A stretch of 64,000 nt of DNA from Phlebotomus papatasi. Its lineage: Eukaryota; Arthropoda; Insecta; Diptera; Psychodidae. The first letter of the stretch is position 1. Every line of letters begins with the position of its first letter. This document shows, in pieces, positions 32,736 to 43,740 of this stretch. The stretch is taken from contig NC_077223.1 of assembly GCF_024763615.1 (NCBI RefSeq), forward strand, positions 105,834,627-105,898,626, written 5' to 3'. Made by a program: the position numbers and the translations under genes. Below the pieces are notes generated by a model, which saw nothing but the letters and a program-made list of their open reading frames with translations, made no database searches and had not been told where the DNA came from.

Positions 32736-34916
32736 TTTAGAGAAAGGCCAAAAAATGAAATAATTTACAGTGGGAATTACGCACAGTAAACAAGTTCTCT
32801 TTAAAAATAAATTTTATAGCAAAAAACTTCACCACCCAAGAAACAATTTTTTCTTAATATAGTCTTGTAGAATTCCTTAAGTCAGGCACTATAGAACAAA
32901 AAAATTTTTTATTTACTTATAACGCTCTTGGTTCCATCACTGAGATTACTATAAGTAAAGTGGCGCACTCTTAAGAATCTTAAGAGCTTCTATAGGAATT
33001 TCAACAGAAAATTCGAACTTTAAGTCTTTTAAAAGTGCACTAAAAGACTTGTTTAATACTTGGTTCTATAAGGCAGCTATTTTGCTTCTTGGGCAATTAT
33101 GTTAGGCATTTTATTTTCAGGAACACTTTATTAAAACTTATTTTTGACATAATTTTCTAACAGTATGTAGATTCCTTAATTTGCAAACGATTTACTTCAA
33201 AATATTAAATTTTGACGAAAATGTCTCAAAATGTGTAAAGACAATTGAACCATTTGATTACCATCAGTGTGAGTGGGTTGAATTGAAAATTTGTAATTAA
33301 ATTAATGAAATTAATTGAATGTTCGTGTGAAATTGACAAGGAAAATTCGATGTAATGAATGATATTAATGAATGACATATTGTAGATGGATTACATTGGT
33401 TGTGAATTGCATCTAGGATGGTGATATAACACAAAATTTGATTGGTCCTTTTTGTGGAAAATTATCCTCGTTAAATTTTCTTTTATTTCAATCTAAATAG
33501 ATTTTATACATTTTAGTGTACAATAAGTTTAACCCAATTATAAAATCATTATTTCATATTTTCCATCATCAATTGAATTAATATAATATAAACATTGCGT
33601 ATTTAGTTTAACAGGAAAATTTGTGAAGAACTCACATGTGTTTATTTGTACAAATTATTTGTTAGTGAAAATTGATTAAATATGTATACGTTGTGTGGAT
33701 ATATGTTTCTCAGCTTCAGAATAGGAAATTTACATACACAATCGCACATTAATTTATTGTACAAATGGTAATTGTGATTCAGTGGTATAAGTTTGTGTAC
33801 CATCGTTTATTTTTCAACCCCTCAAAAATCCCCCATGGCATTGTTACCCTTTGGTAAATTGTAGTTAAAAGTTCGTGGTAGAGATCTGGGAAAAGCTTCT
33901 GTGGAAAATGCCATCTCTGGTGAAAATATTTTCCGCACCATTGGCACAATGTTAAATTTCTTTCCCACTGGCAACAGACCCAGAAAATTCTAGTGTGAAA
34001 AATCGATAGAGGTTTTCCCACCAGATGGTGGGGCATGAACATATTTTATTATTCACCCATCAAATGCTTGTTCTAAATTGAAAAATGACTGTGCTATGAA
34101 ATGGATGTCTTTTGCTTTGTCAAGCTACCTGTTGAGACCTGAATTTAAATAAAATTCAATCACTGAGTAAAAGCATTCAGCCATCGTATTCATCAATCTC
34201 CCAGTAACCGACCTCAAAATGGAATGATTTGAGGAGAATTTAAATTATTTTTGTCACACTAAATTCCATTTGATTTTCTGTTTTGTTGTCTTGAGCTTTT
34301 AAATACGAAACAATGTAAGAATTTGCAGATACCTTCACAAACTTATTGCTGATTTTTATCACAGAATGTTTAAAGGTTTATCAAAATTATTATGCACATC
34401 ACAGTTGCAACAGAATGAAAGTTAATATTTTTTTTATAAAGCAACCAAAAATTTGATTAATTAAAGTTCAAAAGAAGATAAAAGCAACAAAAATCGTTTT
34501 TTAAACAACATTTTTCAATATTTTTTAACATTCATGAAACGAGAATGGACGGAATTACATAATGTTGTATATTAAAAAAGTTTTTATTCAAAGCTGTTCG
34601 TTTTAAAATTAGAAAGCTTTTAATAGACTCGGTCTGGCACCGGGTAATCAATTGAAACTCTAGTTTTATATTTAATTATATCTGTTACAAAATATTATAT
34701 ATATCTTTTATTATATTTATGGGAACTCATAAATATATGGGTGCAATTGCAAACACGTAGTGTGCAAGTCGTAATGTCCGTATCGTCAATATTTAATCCT
34801 AAATAGAATTCTATAACAAATTATCGTTGTAAATTCAGGAGTAAAAAAAATAATAAAGTGCTCGAACTAGTGACTTAGATACTATACCTGAAAAGTATAT
34901 TCGCATCATTTACTGT
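32736..34916. other. No supported gene
   Basis: A+T-rich single-copy-looking DNA. The minus-strand frame at 33779-34042 (87 codons, with several W and H residues) has no recognised domain. Confidence 0.35.
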
Positions 34917-35165
34917 TTACCGGTTCTTAGCCGATTTAAACCGATTCATAAATCGCTCAAAAGATCCCCAAAATAGTTTTAAGAGTAATAGACTTAATAT
35001 TCCGACAAAAATTACTTATCGTTTCATAATCGGTTCATAACCGATTTGATACGATTTATTAATCACTGAAAATATTGCCCAGAAAACACCTTATGAGTAA
35101 TATAATTGAATTTCGGATAAAAATTACTTATCAGTTATGAACCGGTTCATTATCGATACAGACCT
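34917..35165. repeat. GAACCGGTTATGAACC dispersed repeat, copy 2, internally duplicated
   Basis: Two imperfect units (about 34917-35040 and 35041-35165) share the pattern AACCGATTT, ATTAATCACT-like and CGACAAAAATTACTTATCG. The same words appear at 24440, 41455 and 55390. Confidence 0.55.
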
Positions 35166-35320
35166 GAAAACTGTCTCGTCCTTAAAGGGTTAAATTAATT
35201 GAAAGTTTACAAAAGTATTTCGAAATCGAAAATTGGTTACGAAATGCGTGTTTTAGAATGTTAGCTGAGTTTTACAATGGGTAACAAGTACACAGACAAA
35301 TCAATTCGAGGTATAAGGTA

Positions 35321-35706
35321 TAGGTTTAAGTTTAACCATCTTCAGAGGGCTCAATTGTCAACGGAATCGATTAAATTTTGTTTTTTTGGAAAGGTTTTTA
35401 AATTTCGAAACCAGCTGCATTGGTTTCAATCGACAATAAATCGGTAGATTATCCGTAAATGATACATTTTTATTTTTATTTTAAATAAAGAAATAAATAA
35501 ATCCCTAAATGATACATTTTTATTTTTATTTTATTTATTTATTTAAAATAAAAATAAAAATGTATCATTTACGGATAATCTACCGATTTATTGTCGATTG
35601 AAACCAATGCAGCTGATTTCGAAATTTGAAAACCTTTCCAAAAAAACAAAATTTAAGCAATTCCGTTGACAATTGAGCCCTCTGAAGATGGTTAAACTTA
35701 AACCTT
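35321..35706. repeat. 384-bp palindrome with ~165-bp arms
   Basis: The left arm begins TAGGTTTAAGTTTAACCATC and the right arm ends with its complement. The arms differ at only a handful of positions and have one short central asymmetry (about 35483-35545, TTTATTT and AAATAAA runs). High arm identity in A+T-rich DNA points to recent formation or gene-conversion upkeep. There is no coding potential. If transcribed from either strand it would form a long hairpin RNA. Confidence 0.9.
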
Positions 35707-35759
35707 ATTATGCTATAATTGGGCCTAAGAGGTTTTGAAAAAAAAATTTAAGCAGCCCC

Positions 35760-36360
35760 GACCTCCCTGACCCAAGCTAGAAAATGTCAAAAATTCAATT
35801 TTCAAATGTTCATATCTCCGGTTCTAATTATCGGAATTTGAAAAATTTTGATGTTTCGGAAAGGTCTACTACAACTCTTATGACACTCCAATTTCATCCG
35901 ATTTAATCGAAGGTCCAATTATTCAGAAAATCTATTTCCGAAAATTCGATTTCGAATATTTCGAAAACTAGACGATGTCTTTTCTTTAAAATTCGTCTGT
36001 ACACCAACCCAATGTACCCTGACCTTTATTATTCAAATGGACCGGACTCTATCTCTAATGTTCATGAACCGCTTTCAATGAACTTTTTTCCTTTTGTTGG
36101 CTTATTACGGTCATATTTCCGTTTAATTGTATTTTAATATCAATTGCGACGTGACACTAGTCGCTCAGTATCACCGGTGGTGATATATGCAAGGATATAT
36201 GTTTGGAAAGCTCTCGTGTAGTGCTACAACCCTTATGACACCCCAATTTCATTTGATGTAATCAAAGGTCCGAATAAATGAAAAGTCTATTTTCGAAATT
36301 TCGATTTAGAATATTTCGAAAGCTAGATCATGCTTTTTCTTCAAATTTTATTATGTTCAA
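35760..36360. repeat. Diverged direct repeat, about 355-bp spacing
   Basis: The segment around 35858-35993 (TACAACTCTTATGACACTCC then AATTTCATCCGATTTAATCG then GAATATTTCGAAAACTAG) is repeated at about 36209-36349 with many substitutions. The two copies lie in the same direction. Confidence 0.65.
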
Positions 36361-36368
36361 TTTTGGGT

Positions 36369-36440
36369 GTAAGGAATCGCGTCGAGTCAGCTGTTCCTGT
36401 CGGTCGAAACGGATAAAATTGGCTCGACGCGATTCTTTAC
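36369..36440. repeat. Inverted repeat, 18-bp arms rich in CG
   Basis: GTAAGGAATCGCGTCGAG is followed after 36 bp by its complement with one mismatch (CTCGACGCGATTCTTTAC). The CG dinucleotides stand out from the A+T-rich background. It may be the core of a small foldback element. The plus-strand frame at 36278-36634 crosses it and is not recognised. Confidence 0.65.
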
Positions 36441-36606
36441 CGCCAAAACTCAATTCACAATCGAATTTTCACGTATTTCGAGTTGCAAGCACCCCGAGTT
36501 GCACGCATTTCGAGGTCAGCTGTAGAGAATCTCATCAACCACAAGCTTATCTGAGATTATTTATAAATTATATTGCAGAGCCACATTTATTCAGAAACAT
36601 ATGGTC

Positions 36607-37222
36607 CACTGAGAAAAAAAGATGGTGCGATTAACTTTTTTTTCTCATAACTTTAACATTTTAAGGTGTAAAAATATATCAACATTTTTTAATGTTAATC
36701 TTACACCTTTTTAAGGGTAAAATTAACATGAAGAAGGGTAACTTTAACCCCCAATACACCTATAAAGGGTAATATTTACACTGATTTCGGATCAATACTG
36801 CAGGGTAAAATTAGCATTTTCCGGAATGTTATTTTAACTTTTTCAGATTTTTCTCAGTGTCTCTACTTACTAGAGAAATTTATGTCCATATTGAAGAGAT
36901 TTTTTTCTACACAAGCGTACGGAATTTGCTAGAATATGGTCATAAATTTCTCTAGTGCGTAGAGGCCTATACACTGAGAGAAATCCGAAAAAGTTAAAAT
37001 AACATTTCGGAAATGTTTATTTTACCCTGAAGTATTGATCCAACATCGGTGTAAATATTACCCTTTTTAGGCGTATTGAGGGTTAAAGTTACCCTTTTTC
37101 ATGTTAATTTTACCCTTAAAAAGGTGTAAAAGTAACATTAAAAATGTTGATATATTTTTACACCTAAAAAGTGTTAAAGTTACGAAAAAAAAAGTTAATC
37201 GCACCCTCTTTTTTTCTCAGTG
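36607..37222. mobile_element. Inverted dimer of the CACTGAG MITE, 616-bp palindrome
   Basis: A minus-oriented copy (36607-36859) and a plus-oriented copy (36972-37222) face each other. The 112-bp spacer is itself an inverted repeat: CTAGAGAAATTTATGTCCAT pairs with the complement of ATGGTCATAAATTTCTCTAG. The right copy has TA on both sides (36970-36971 and 37223-37224). Because the symmetry continues through the spacer but stops at the outer element ends, the pair behaves as one foldback unit. Copy termini read CACTGAGAGAAATCCGAAAA and CTTTTTTTCTCAGTG. Confidence 0.85.
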
Positions 37223-37224
37223 TA

Positions 37225-37282
37225 GGAAAAATTTAGTCATTACGAAGCTTTGGATCATACGAAGCATGGGTACTTTCCCCTA
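37225..37282. repeat. Half of a TAGGGGAAAGTGCCCATGC element
   Basis: The sequence TAGTCATTACGAAGCTTTGG to TACTTTCCCCTA matches the right half of the elements at 40802 and 49290. It abuts the TA outside the CACTGAG copy, so that copy probably landed in or recombined with it. Confidence 0.6.
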
Positions 37283-39440
37283 AATGTGGAAATTGATAAG
37301 AGCAGTTCCTAAGAATATCCCGGATTCCCAGTGGCTTTAATTTTCCAAGAAATACCTGGCAATTTTCCAGGGCTCTCGAGAGCTTCCCGGGTTTGTACGG
37401 AAAAGTAATCTTATATTCACCGCGCCTCTATATTACTTATTTTTAGTTTAAACGGTTTAAACGTTTTATTAATGTGTATATTTGGGCAATCAACGACTAT
37501 CCTTGTAATCTTCTTTTTTCCTGTGTATGACACATTGTCCTCTGAATGAAGATAAATATTTTTAACATTGTTTTTCAAAATCCGAATTTATAAGTATACC
37601 AGAGTTTAAATTTTGTTTAAGAAGGTGAAAGAGGATGTATTTTACAAAGGTGATGATACAGTGTGAAGATGAAAACAAAAACGTTGACCCAACCCTCGCT
37701 GTAGTATTTTATAATTGAAGTTATACTATTCCTTCTCGTTGGATAATTTTCCACAACTTCGCAGGATTTTCCGAATATGAAAAACTTGAAGGGATGATAT
37801 TGAGTGAATGAAATAGCAATATATCATTGAAGTCTATGAACATGCGCATAAAATAATGTAGAGAGCTTTCAGAGAAAAGTACCCTCGTAACTTTTTTCCA
37901 TGTAGGAGGGATGGTGTTGGTTGAAATGTTGGACATTAGGGAGACCTAACACACCCCACCTAGCACCAAAATGTAAGGAAAATATTATGGGAAAACCATG
38001 GCGTCCATTGCTCCTTTTTCCACCTTATCTCCCCACCGTCATCACTCGTCATTATCATCACCTTTCTTTGTGTAATTGCGTATAGCATATTTTGATCATC
38101 TCTCTTACTCTCCAATGCTCCAATGCTTTTTATGAAAGCCAATCATTTGCTATTTCACTCATACATTCCGCGGAAAATCGGTCTTCGCTCCAAACACTCA
38201 CGGCATTTCCTTCAGTTATCGAGTGGACTTCATTTGATACGGAACTCTGATGTGATTTCAGAGTCAATATTGCGCCACAATATTAGCATCATATAATTTT
38301 CAAAAAGAAAGGCATTACTGCAGCTACTGAAAGAGCCTAAACGTAACTCATCTCCGAAAGGAAACTTATCAATTGATGGATATAAGTCACCAGACGGAAA
38401 TAATGTATCTGTGTTGCGTGCTTGATTGTTTTTAATTGAACAAAAGTGGGAAAAAGAGCTCAAAAATTCCAATATAGAGAGCGACTCCTATACCATTCGT
38501 GATAGTTCGAAGCACAGTGTTATAAACATACAAAGCACACTGAAGCTTTTTTATGTATGTTCGCTTTTTATCATGTTTTTCATCAACTTGCGATAACATG
38601 AAGTGTATTTTCTGAAAAATACAGCGAGTGCAATTAAGTGGAAGTTTTTACCTCTCACCGTAGTCTGTTTTTTTTCCTAGCGAATTTATCCCAAAAGCAA
38701 AAAGGAAAGAGGAAACAGGTAGTCTAAAGACGAAATATCAATTGCGCTTCGGGAAAATTCACTCAAAAAAAAAAATACAAAGTGAGAAAATTTCTGTGCG
38801 TGTTGGTGCTATTAAATTTTCAAATCAACATACAAAAAAAAAAACGGAACATATATTTGTCATTAGGACGACTATTCCAACCCTTGTGTCATGCTAACAG
38901 TTTTCGTATAACCACATATTAAACCGTGTGGAAAACGAAGGATAATATCACAGGAAAAAATTACCCGCAATTGATTTACACTCATTTCACCGGGATACAA
39001 GGTTCAAATCCTGGAAAGTGTGACGAAAAAATTGTATAAAAGAGATAAAGACAGGATTAAAACAGCTTAGACTTGTCTTGGTACCAAAAGGAAAATCGTA
39101 AAGTTTTTTCTTACCTTAAAAAAAATTGTGTGCAAAAAGTGGCAAAGGAAGTTGTAAATGTTCAACAGTATTTCAGTATTTTGCCTAAAAGCAAAAATAT
39201 CAATCAAATCCTTGTTGTGCTCTTTGGAATCCCCATTGAATCTGAGGAAGTGTGCAAAATGATTTTATAAACAATAATTTAAGTGTGAAATTTTAATTTT
39301 CAAAGAAACCTCTAACGGAGAGAACAATATCTTTCAACAAAAAAACTCTGCATTTAATCTCTCGCTGGATATAGAGAGAAAGCAGGAGCAATACATTTAA
39401 TAGGTAAATATTATCTAGTATTACACAATTAAATCTACAG
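37283..39440. other. No supported gene
   Basis: Several open frames (37721-37936, 37960-38142 and 38230-38472 minus; 39073-39270 plus) show no domain. The region 37900-38720 is less repetitive than most of the window and could be single-copy host DNA, for example an upstream untranslated exon or regulatory DNA, but nothing in it decides this. Confidence 0.3.
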
Positions 39441-40087
39441 CAAGGGGCAAACAACTGACCAAAATTTCATGTCCTAGAAGCAATATTCACAAAATATTCA
39501 CAATTTTATATGAGAAGAAGAAAATATTCGAATATTTCCCTAAATATTCGCAATATTCAGGAAATATTCGCGATATTCGCAATATACAGGAAATATTTGC
39601 GATATTCTCAATATTCAGGAATTTTCGCGATATTCTCAATATTCAGGAATTATTCGCGATATTCGCAATATTGAGAAAATATTCGTGATATTCACGAAAA
39701 AATGCCAATATTCACGATATCCACGTTGGTAGATGTTCTAGACTCGCGAGTTGTTTCCCCCAAGGGGCAAACAACTGATCAAAATTTCATGTCTTAGAAT
39801 AAATATTCACAAAATACTCACAATTTTATATGAGAAGAAGAAAATATTCGAATATTTCCCTATATATTCGCAATATGCAGGAAATATTCGCGATATTCAC
39901 AATATTCAGAAATATACGCAATATTCAGAAATTATTCGCGACATTCGCAATATTGAAGAAATATTCGCAATATTGAGGAAATATTCACGATATTTATGTA
40001 ATATTCGCAATATTCACGAAAAAATGCCAATATTCATGATATTCACGTTGGTAGACGTTCTAGACTCGCGAGTTGTTTCCCCCTTGG
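39441..40087. mobile_element. Two tandem foldback elements filled with AATATTCGCGATATTC repeats
   Basis: Unit 1 is 39441-39760 and unit 2 is 39761-40087. Each starts CAAGGGGCAAACAACTGA and ends AGTTGTTTCCCCC(TTG), an inverted pair of about 16 bp. The interior consists of 12-17-bp repeats built on AATATTCGCGATATTC. The two units share flanking words (TGTTCTAGACTCGCGAG near the right ends), so they are true duplicates. The long plus-strand frame 39751-40377 spans this and the next element and is not a gene. Confidence 0.8.
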
Positions 40088-40129
40088 TTAAGAATGATTT
40101 TAGGGAAAACAAAGACGATAAACTATCTA

Positions 40130-40468
40130 CAGTAGAGTCTCGCTATAGTCCATATTTTGTTCCAGATTTTACACTTGGGTCGCACTATAGTCCATGTCAT
40201 TTTTTAAAATTATCAACGACTTTTAGTATTGAAATTGCTCGACGGCTTCCACTTTCTTTGCGATTGTGGTACTTGTCCTTGCTCTCTTCATTAATGGATC
40301 ACAATTATCACAACTACTCAATCAAGTTTTCCAAAAATATTAAAATAATTATGATAACATTGCATGTCGCATACTAAAAAACATAACCTAACTTAAAATC
40401 AGTCTTTTGAAATCAACGGCCAATAAATTGTGGAATATAGAGCGATGGCCTATAGCGGGACTCTACTG
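40130..40468. mobile_element. Pogo-like MITE, copy 3 (339 bp)
   Basis: CAGTAGAGTCTCGCTATAG and GCGGGACTCTACTG are the termini. TA lies at 40128-40129 on the left, and TG (a mutated TA) at 40469-40470 on the right. The uninterrupted relative reads CTGTCTACAAGGTTCC at 42107-42122. This shows the exact empty site and confirms a TA target duplication. Confidence 0.85.
40223..40291 (-). pseudogene. Transposase N-terminal remnant in pogo-like MITE copy 3
   Basis: The frame matches copies 1 and 2 except for alanine instead of threonine at residue 4. It starts and stops at the same positions. Preservation of length in all three copies reflects common descent; selection is not shown. Confidence 0.5.
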
Positions 40469-40801
40469 TGCAAGGTTTCAAGCAACACTCCTTAAAAAGA
40501 CGTAACAACACAAATCAATTTGTATTAAAAATATTACATTTCAAACTTAAGATTTTCGCACTTGCATGCAATATGACGAAATTAGGTACAGTTCCCCTAC
40601 TATAGAATCTAAATATTTTTAAATTCAGGATCCATTCACGCTAACAAAAAAGACTGTTTTATTTATCGTTCTCGTTTAACCTTTCGATTTAGTGAATTTC
40701 AATTTCAATTCAGATTTGAAATTCGTTTATATTGGCGCTAGCACACTTGTTACTTTAGTGAAATTCAGTCGATTGAAGTTTTAACTCTTAAGCTATCTAT
40801 C

Positions 40802-41023
40802 TAGGGGAAAGTGCCCATGCTTTACACGGTCCCAAGCTTTATAATGACTAATTTTTACCTATATTTTTGAATAAATGTGACTCCGCAATATATTTTAAAA
40901 ATAGGACACTTTCCCATAGTTTTTAAAATATGGGTTCGATGAGTCCTATTTATTGAAAAACATAGGAAAAAAATTTGTCATTTTAAAGCTTGGGACCGTT
41001 GAAAGCATGGGCACTTTCCCCTA
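40802..41023. mobile_element. 222-bp hairpin MITE, TAGGGGAAAGTGCCCATGC family, copy 1
   Basis: TAGGGGAAAGTGCCCATGCT at the left is complementary to AGCATGGGCACTTTCCCCTA at the right. Pairing continues inward through CGGTCCCAAGCTTTA for almost 50 bp. In the middle, CACTTTCCCATAG recalls the end motif. Further copies are at 49290 and, half-sized, at 37225. Confidence 0.85.
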
Positions 41024-41339
41024 AACCATCTACACAATAGGAGCAATTTAAAAAAATGTTTCTTTTTTAAAAGAAAATGTCCTCTACCATTTTTGGCAAA
41101 AACGTCAAAATTTTCTTTAAAAAAAATGTGCCCCACTTCCCCCTACATACGATAATCGTAGTAATTTTAATGTGGAAGATTACTGTGATTGTGATTATAG
41201 ATTTTTAATTTTGGAATTGAACTAAAGAACTTGGGAACTCGTTTTTACTATCGTCGTGTGATTTTTTTTCAATTTTGGATATATTTCCGAGGTTGTCCAG
41301 GGGAACATTTCGTTCATATACGGAAATATCGTTAAATCA
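41024..41339. other. Spacer with an orphan GCCCCACTTCCCCCTA terminus
   Basis: The terminus at about 41133-41148 pairs with the orphan ends at 20706 and 22221 but has no local partner. No gene is visible. Confidence 0.4.
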
Positions 41340-41605
41340 TCCTTAATTACGAATTTTTAAGGTAAAAGATTTAAAAGACTCTGGAGAGCGTGTTTCTTCA
41401 CCAAATTGGCTCATTTTGGGCTTGTTGGAAAGGTCTTGGACTTTCTAACAAGTCTGAAATAGTTTTAATCGGTTATAAATGGGTAATGAACCGGTTATGA
41501 ACTGATAAGTAATTTTAATGCTCTTAAACTATTTTGTGGGATTTTTTGAGTGATTTATGAATCGGTTTTAAATCGGTTGAGAACCGATAAAAGGTAAATA
41601 ATGTG
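41340..41605. repeat. GAACCGGTTATGAACC dispersed repeat, copy 3
   Basis: It carries GACTCTGGAGAGCGTGTTTC, TTGTTGGAAAGGTCTTGGAC and then GGTAATGAACCGGTTATGAA. The same order appears in reverse at 55390-55560, extending the recognised unit to about 260 bp. Confidence 0.6.
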
Positions 41606-42239
41606 TAGGGTAAGTGTACCAAATTCCGGCCAGCTTGCAATTCCTGCCACATCTTTGTTCCTCAAATTACCATGGATTTTAGTTTTTGCAAACTTTGGAG
41701 ATTATAGGGGAAACTGGGGCACCACCAAACATGGGGTACCACCAAACACTGGGATTTTTTAATCGGATATTGAATATTAGAAGACAAGACCGATAGAAAT
41801 TTATAGGCACTATAGGGATGCTTGTCCACTGAAGGAATGGTCTAGATAGTCCAAGTAGTTTAGAAATAAAAATTACTTTTTGGTGGTACCCCGTGTTTGG
41901 TGGTGCCCCAGTTTCCCCTACAATTTAAAAAATATATAGTTTCCACGAGCAAGATGATCTGAAAAATGCATTGGAAGAATTGCGGAAGGGAAAGGAACTA
42001 TGAGAATGAAGGTGGTCGGAATAGGCAACCAATGCTATATCTACATTTTTGTTCATTTTAAAATGTATTAAGAATGATTTTAGAGAAAATAAAGACGATA
42101 AACTGTCTACAAGGTTCCAAGCAACACTCATTATTAAAAAGTAACAATGAAATTCAATTTGTATTAAAAATCTTACATTTTAAACTTGAGACTTTGGCGC
42201 TTGCATGCAACTATGCCGAAATTTGGCACACTTACCCTA
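41606..42239. mobile_element. TAGGGTAAGTG element with a nested MITE
   Basis: TAGGGTAAGTGTACCAAATTC and GAAATTTGGCACACTTACCCTA form about 22-bp inverted ends. Without the nested 41705-41920 element it is about 418 bp. Relatives are at 40088, 43741 and, longer, at 58336. It has no coding capacity. Confidence 0.8.
41705..41920. mobile_element. Nested hairpin MITE with GGGGAAACTGGGGCACCACC ends and TA duplication
   Basis: The ends pair for about 40 bp (GGGGAAACTGGGGCACCACC against its complement). The relative at 43741-44151 reads, in the same sense, GAGATTGTACAATG where this copy has GAGATTATA, then the element, then TACAATTT. The original site therefore had a single TA that was duplicated, and the GGGG-starting elements belong to the TA-target group. 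Confidence 0.85.
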
Positions 42240-43740
42240 CGTACTTTTGAGGTACAGAATCTAAGCTACGATATCGATAATTTCGCAAAACCTGGGACGC
42301 TTTGCCACAATTGTTTTACAGTGTAGTTATTTTTTCTCAATTTTTTGAATTCTATTAATTTTCTTATAATCGTTCAGGGTAGATAAAGATAAAAATCGTG
42401 TGGTTAGGAAAGTATAACAAACAAAAAAATAAATTGTGGTTATAAATGTGACCAAAATGGCGATTAAAAGGGGTTAAAGAAAGAGAGAAAGGGCTAAACC
42501 ACGAGGATTTCAATCTAAAAATTAAATGTCTCGAATGAAAATACTCATTTGCCATTTAAATTAACCACTCAATATTTTTTAATTGAATTTCCCACCCACG
42601 TGCACCTTTCCTTTTGTTATATGGAAAATTATTATGATTGTTCACTGGCAAAATTTTCATTTAATACCACAAAATGCTTCTCGTCAATGAAACATTTTCT
42701 TTGCTTTTACCTCCAAATGTAAATTTGTGGTTTATTGTTGTTGTGATACAATAAAATCCACTCGGCAAAGTTGCAATAGAAAATTACCATAGGACCTTGA
42801 TTATTAGACTTTTTTTTCATATCAATCAAACAAAACGTACCACTTGTGCGTGTTCATCGTGCTTTTCATACTTTTTTTTCTCTCTGTCTTTGAAACTTTA
42901 TCGAAAAGTCGTTGTTCACATAATTTAGTTGTACCCAGGGTAAGTCGAAAAAATAGAGAAAAATGTATTATATATAGCAGTATCTTTGACGGGGAAAATA
43001 AATTCACCGTAAAGAAAAGTCTGAATTGATGTGATGTATCGAACGAAGTTTTCTGCTCCTCTAAACTCACTGACGGATTGAAAATTATATTCAAAGATTT
43101 GTATTTGACCGGAAAAACAGATCATAAAATTTTGTTATTAAAATATTGACATAAAATTTTGAAATAGATTTGTAGTTCTATAACGTGGTATATCAAAGAC
43201 GAGATAATAAAATTCATCCGAGATATTTTCACAGAGAAATAAGAACTTTGAAGAAAAAAAGATACAACCCTGAGACAGAAATGAAATTGCAGAATTTCAA
43301 TCTTGACCGTATTTATTTTTTTAATTTAATTTTTAAATGGAAAATATTAAAAGGAATAGTTGTATAAGATGTTTAACTTTTCTATTCATTTAGTATTTTC
43401 ATTATTATAGCACATTCTCTTTCACCTGGATATTGTTAGATAAATTAATTTCAATGCAAATATTCAGGGTGATTTTCAATATTCTTATACACACTTCAAG
43501 TTGTTTTTATTGATAACACACGCACAAATTTACAGAGAAACAATATCAAACTTCGCCTATATAGGAAAATTATTATTGGATGTAAAGCCGACGAAGAGAG
43601 AGAACAAACCGGAATGAATAATTATGATAATAAAGTGGGAAATGTGTAAAAGGTGTAGAATGCGTAAAATTGGAATTGTTTTTCGCTATTTTTCACCAGA
43701 TTACACTCAATAAGGAATGAGGAAAGTCTTGATAAGATTG
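42240..43740. other. No supported gene
   Basis: A+T-rich DNA. The frames at 42364-42555 (minus), 42822-43125 (both strands) and 43185-43367 (plus) have no recognisable domain. Confidence 0.4.

Larger units (their letters stand above)
40088..40607. mobile_element. Fragment of the TAGGGTAAGTG element, split by a pogo-like insertion
   Basis: Bases 40088-40129 and 40469-40607 together match 42067-42239 of the intact relative. The fragment is 5'-truncated at the foldback unit on the left. The pogo-like element at 40130-40468 fills the gap. The right end reads TTAGGTACAGTTCCCCTAC, a diverged terminus. Confidence 0.75.

Noticed and set aside
33779..34042. 87-codon minus-strand frame with W- and H-rich translation as a gene
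   Set aside because: No recognisable domain, no splice context and no codon bias that I can see; kept only as an unassigned stretch.
39751..40377. 208-codon open frame, the longest in the window
   Set aside because: It runs through the AATATTCGCG foldback repeat and then through a pogo-like MITE in the non-coding sense. The translation is low complexity and changes character at the element boundaries.
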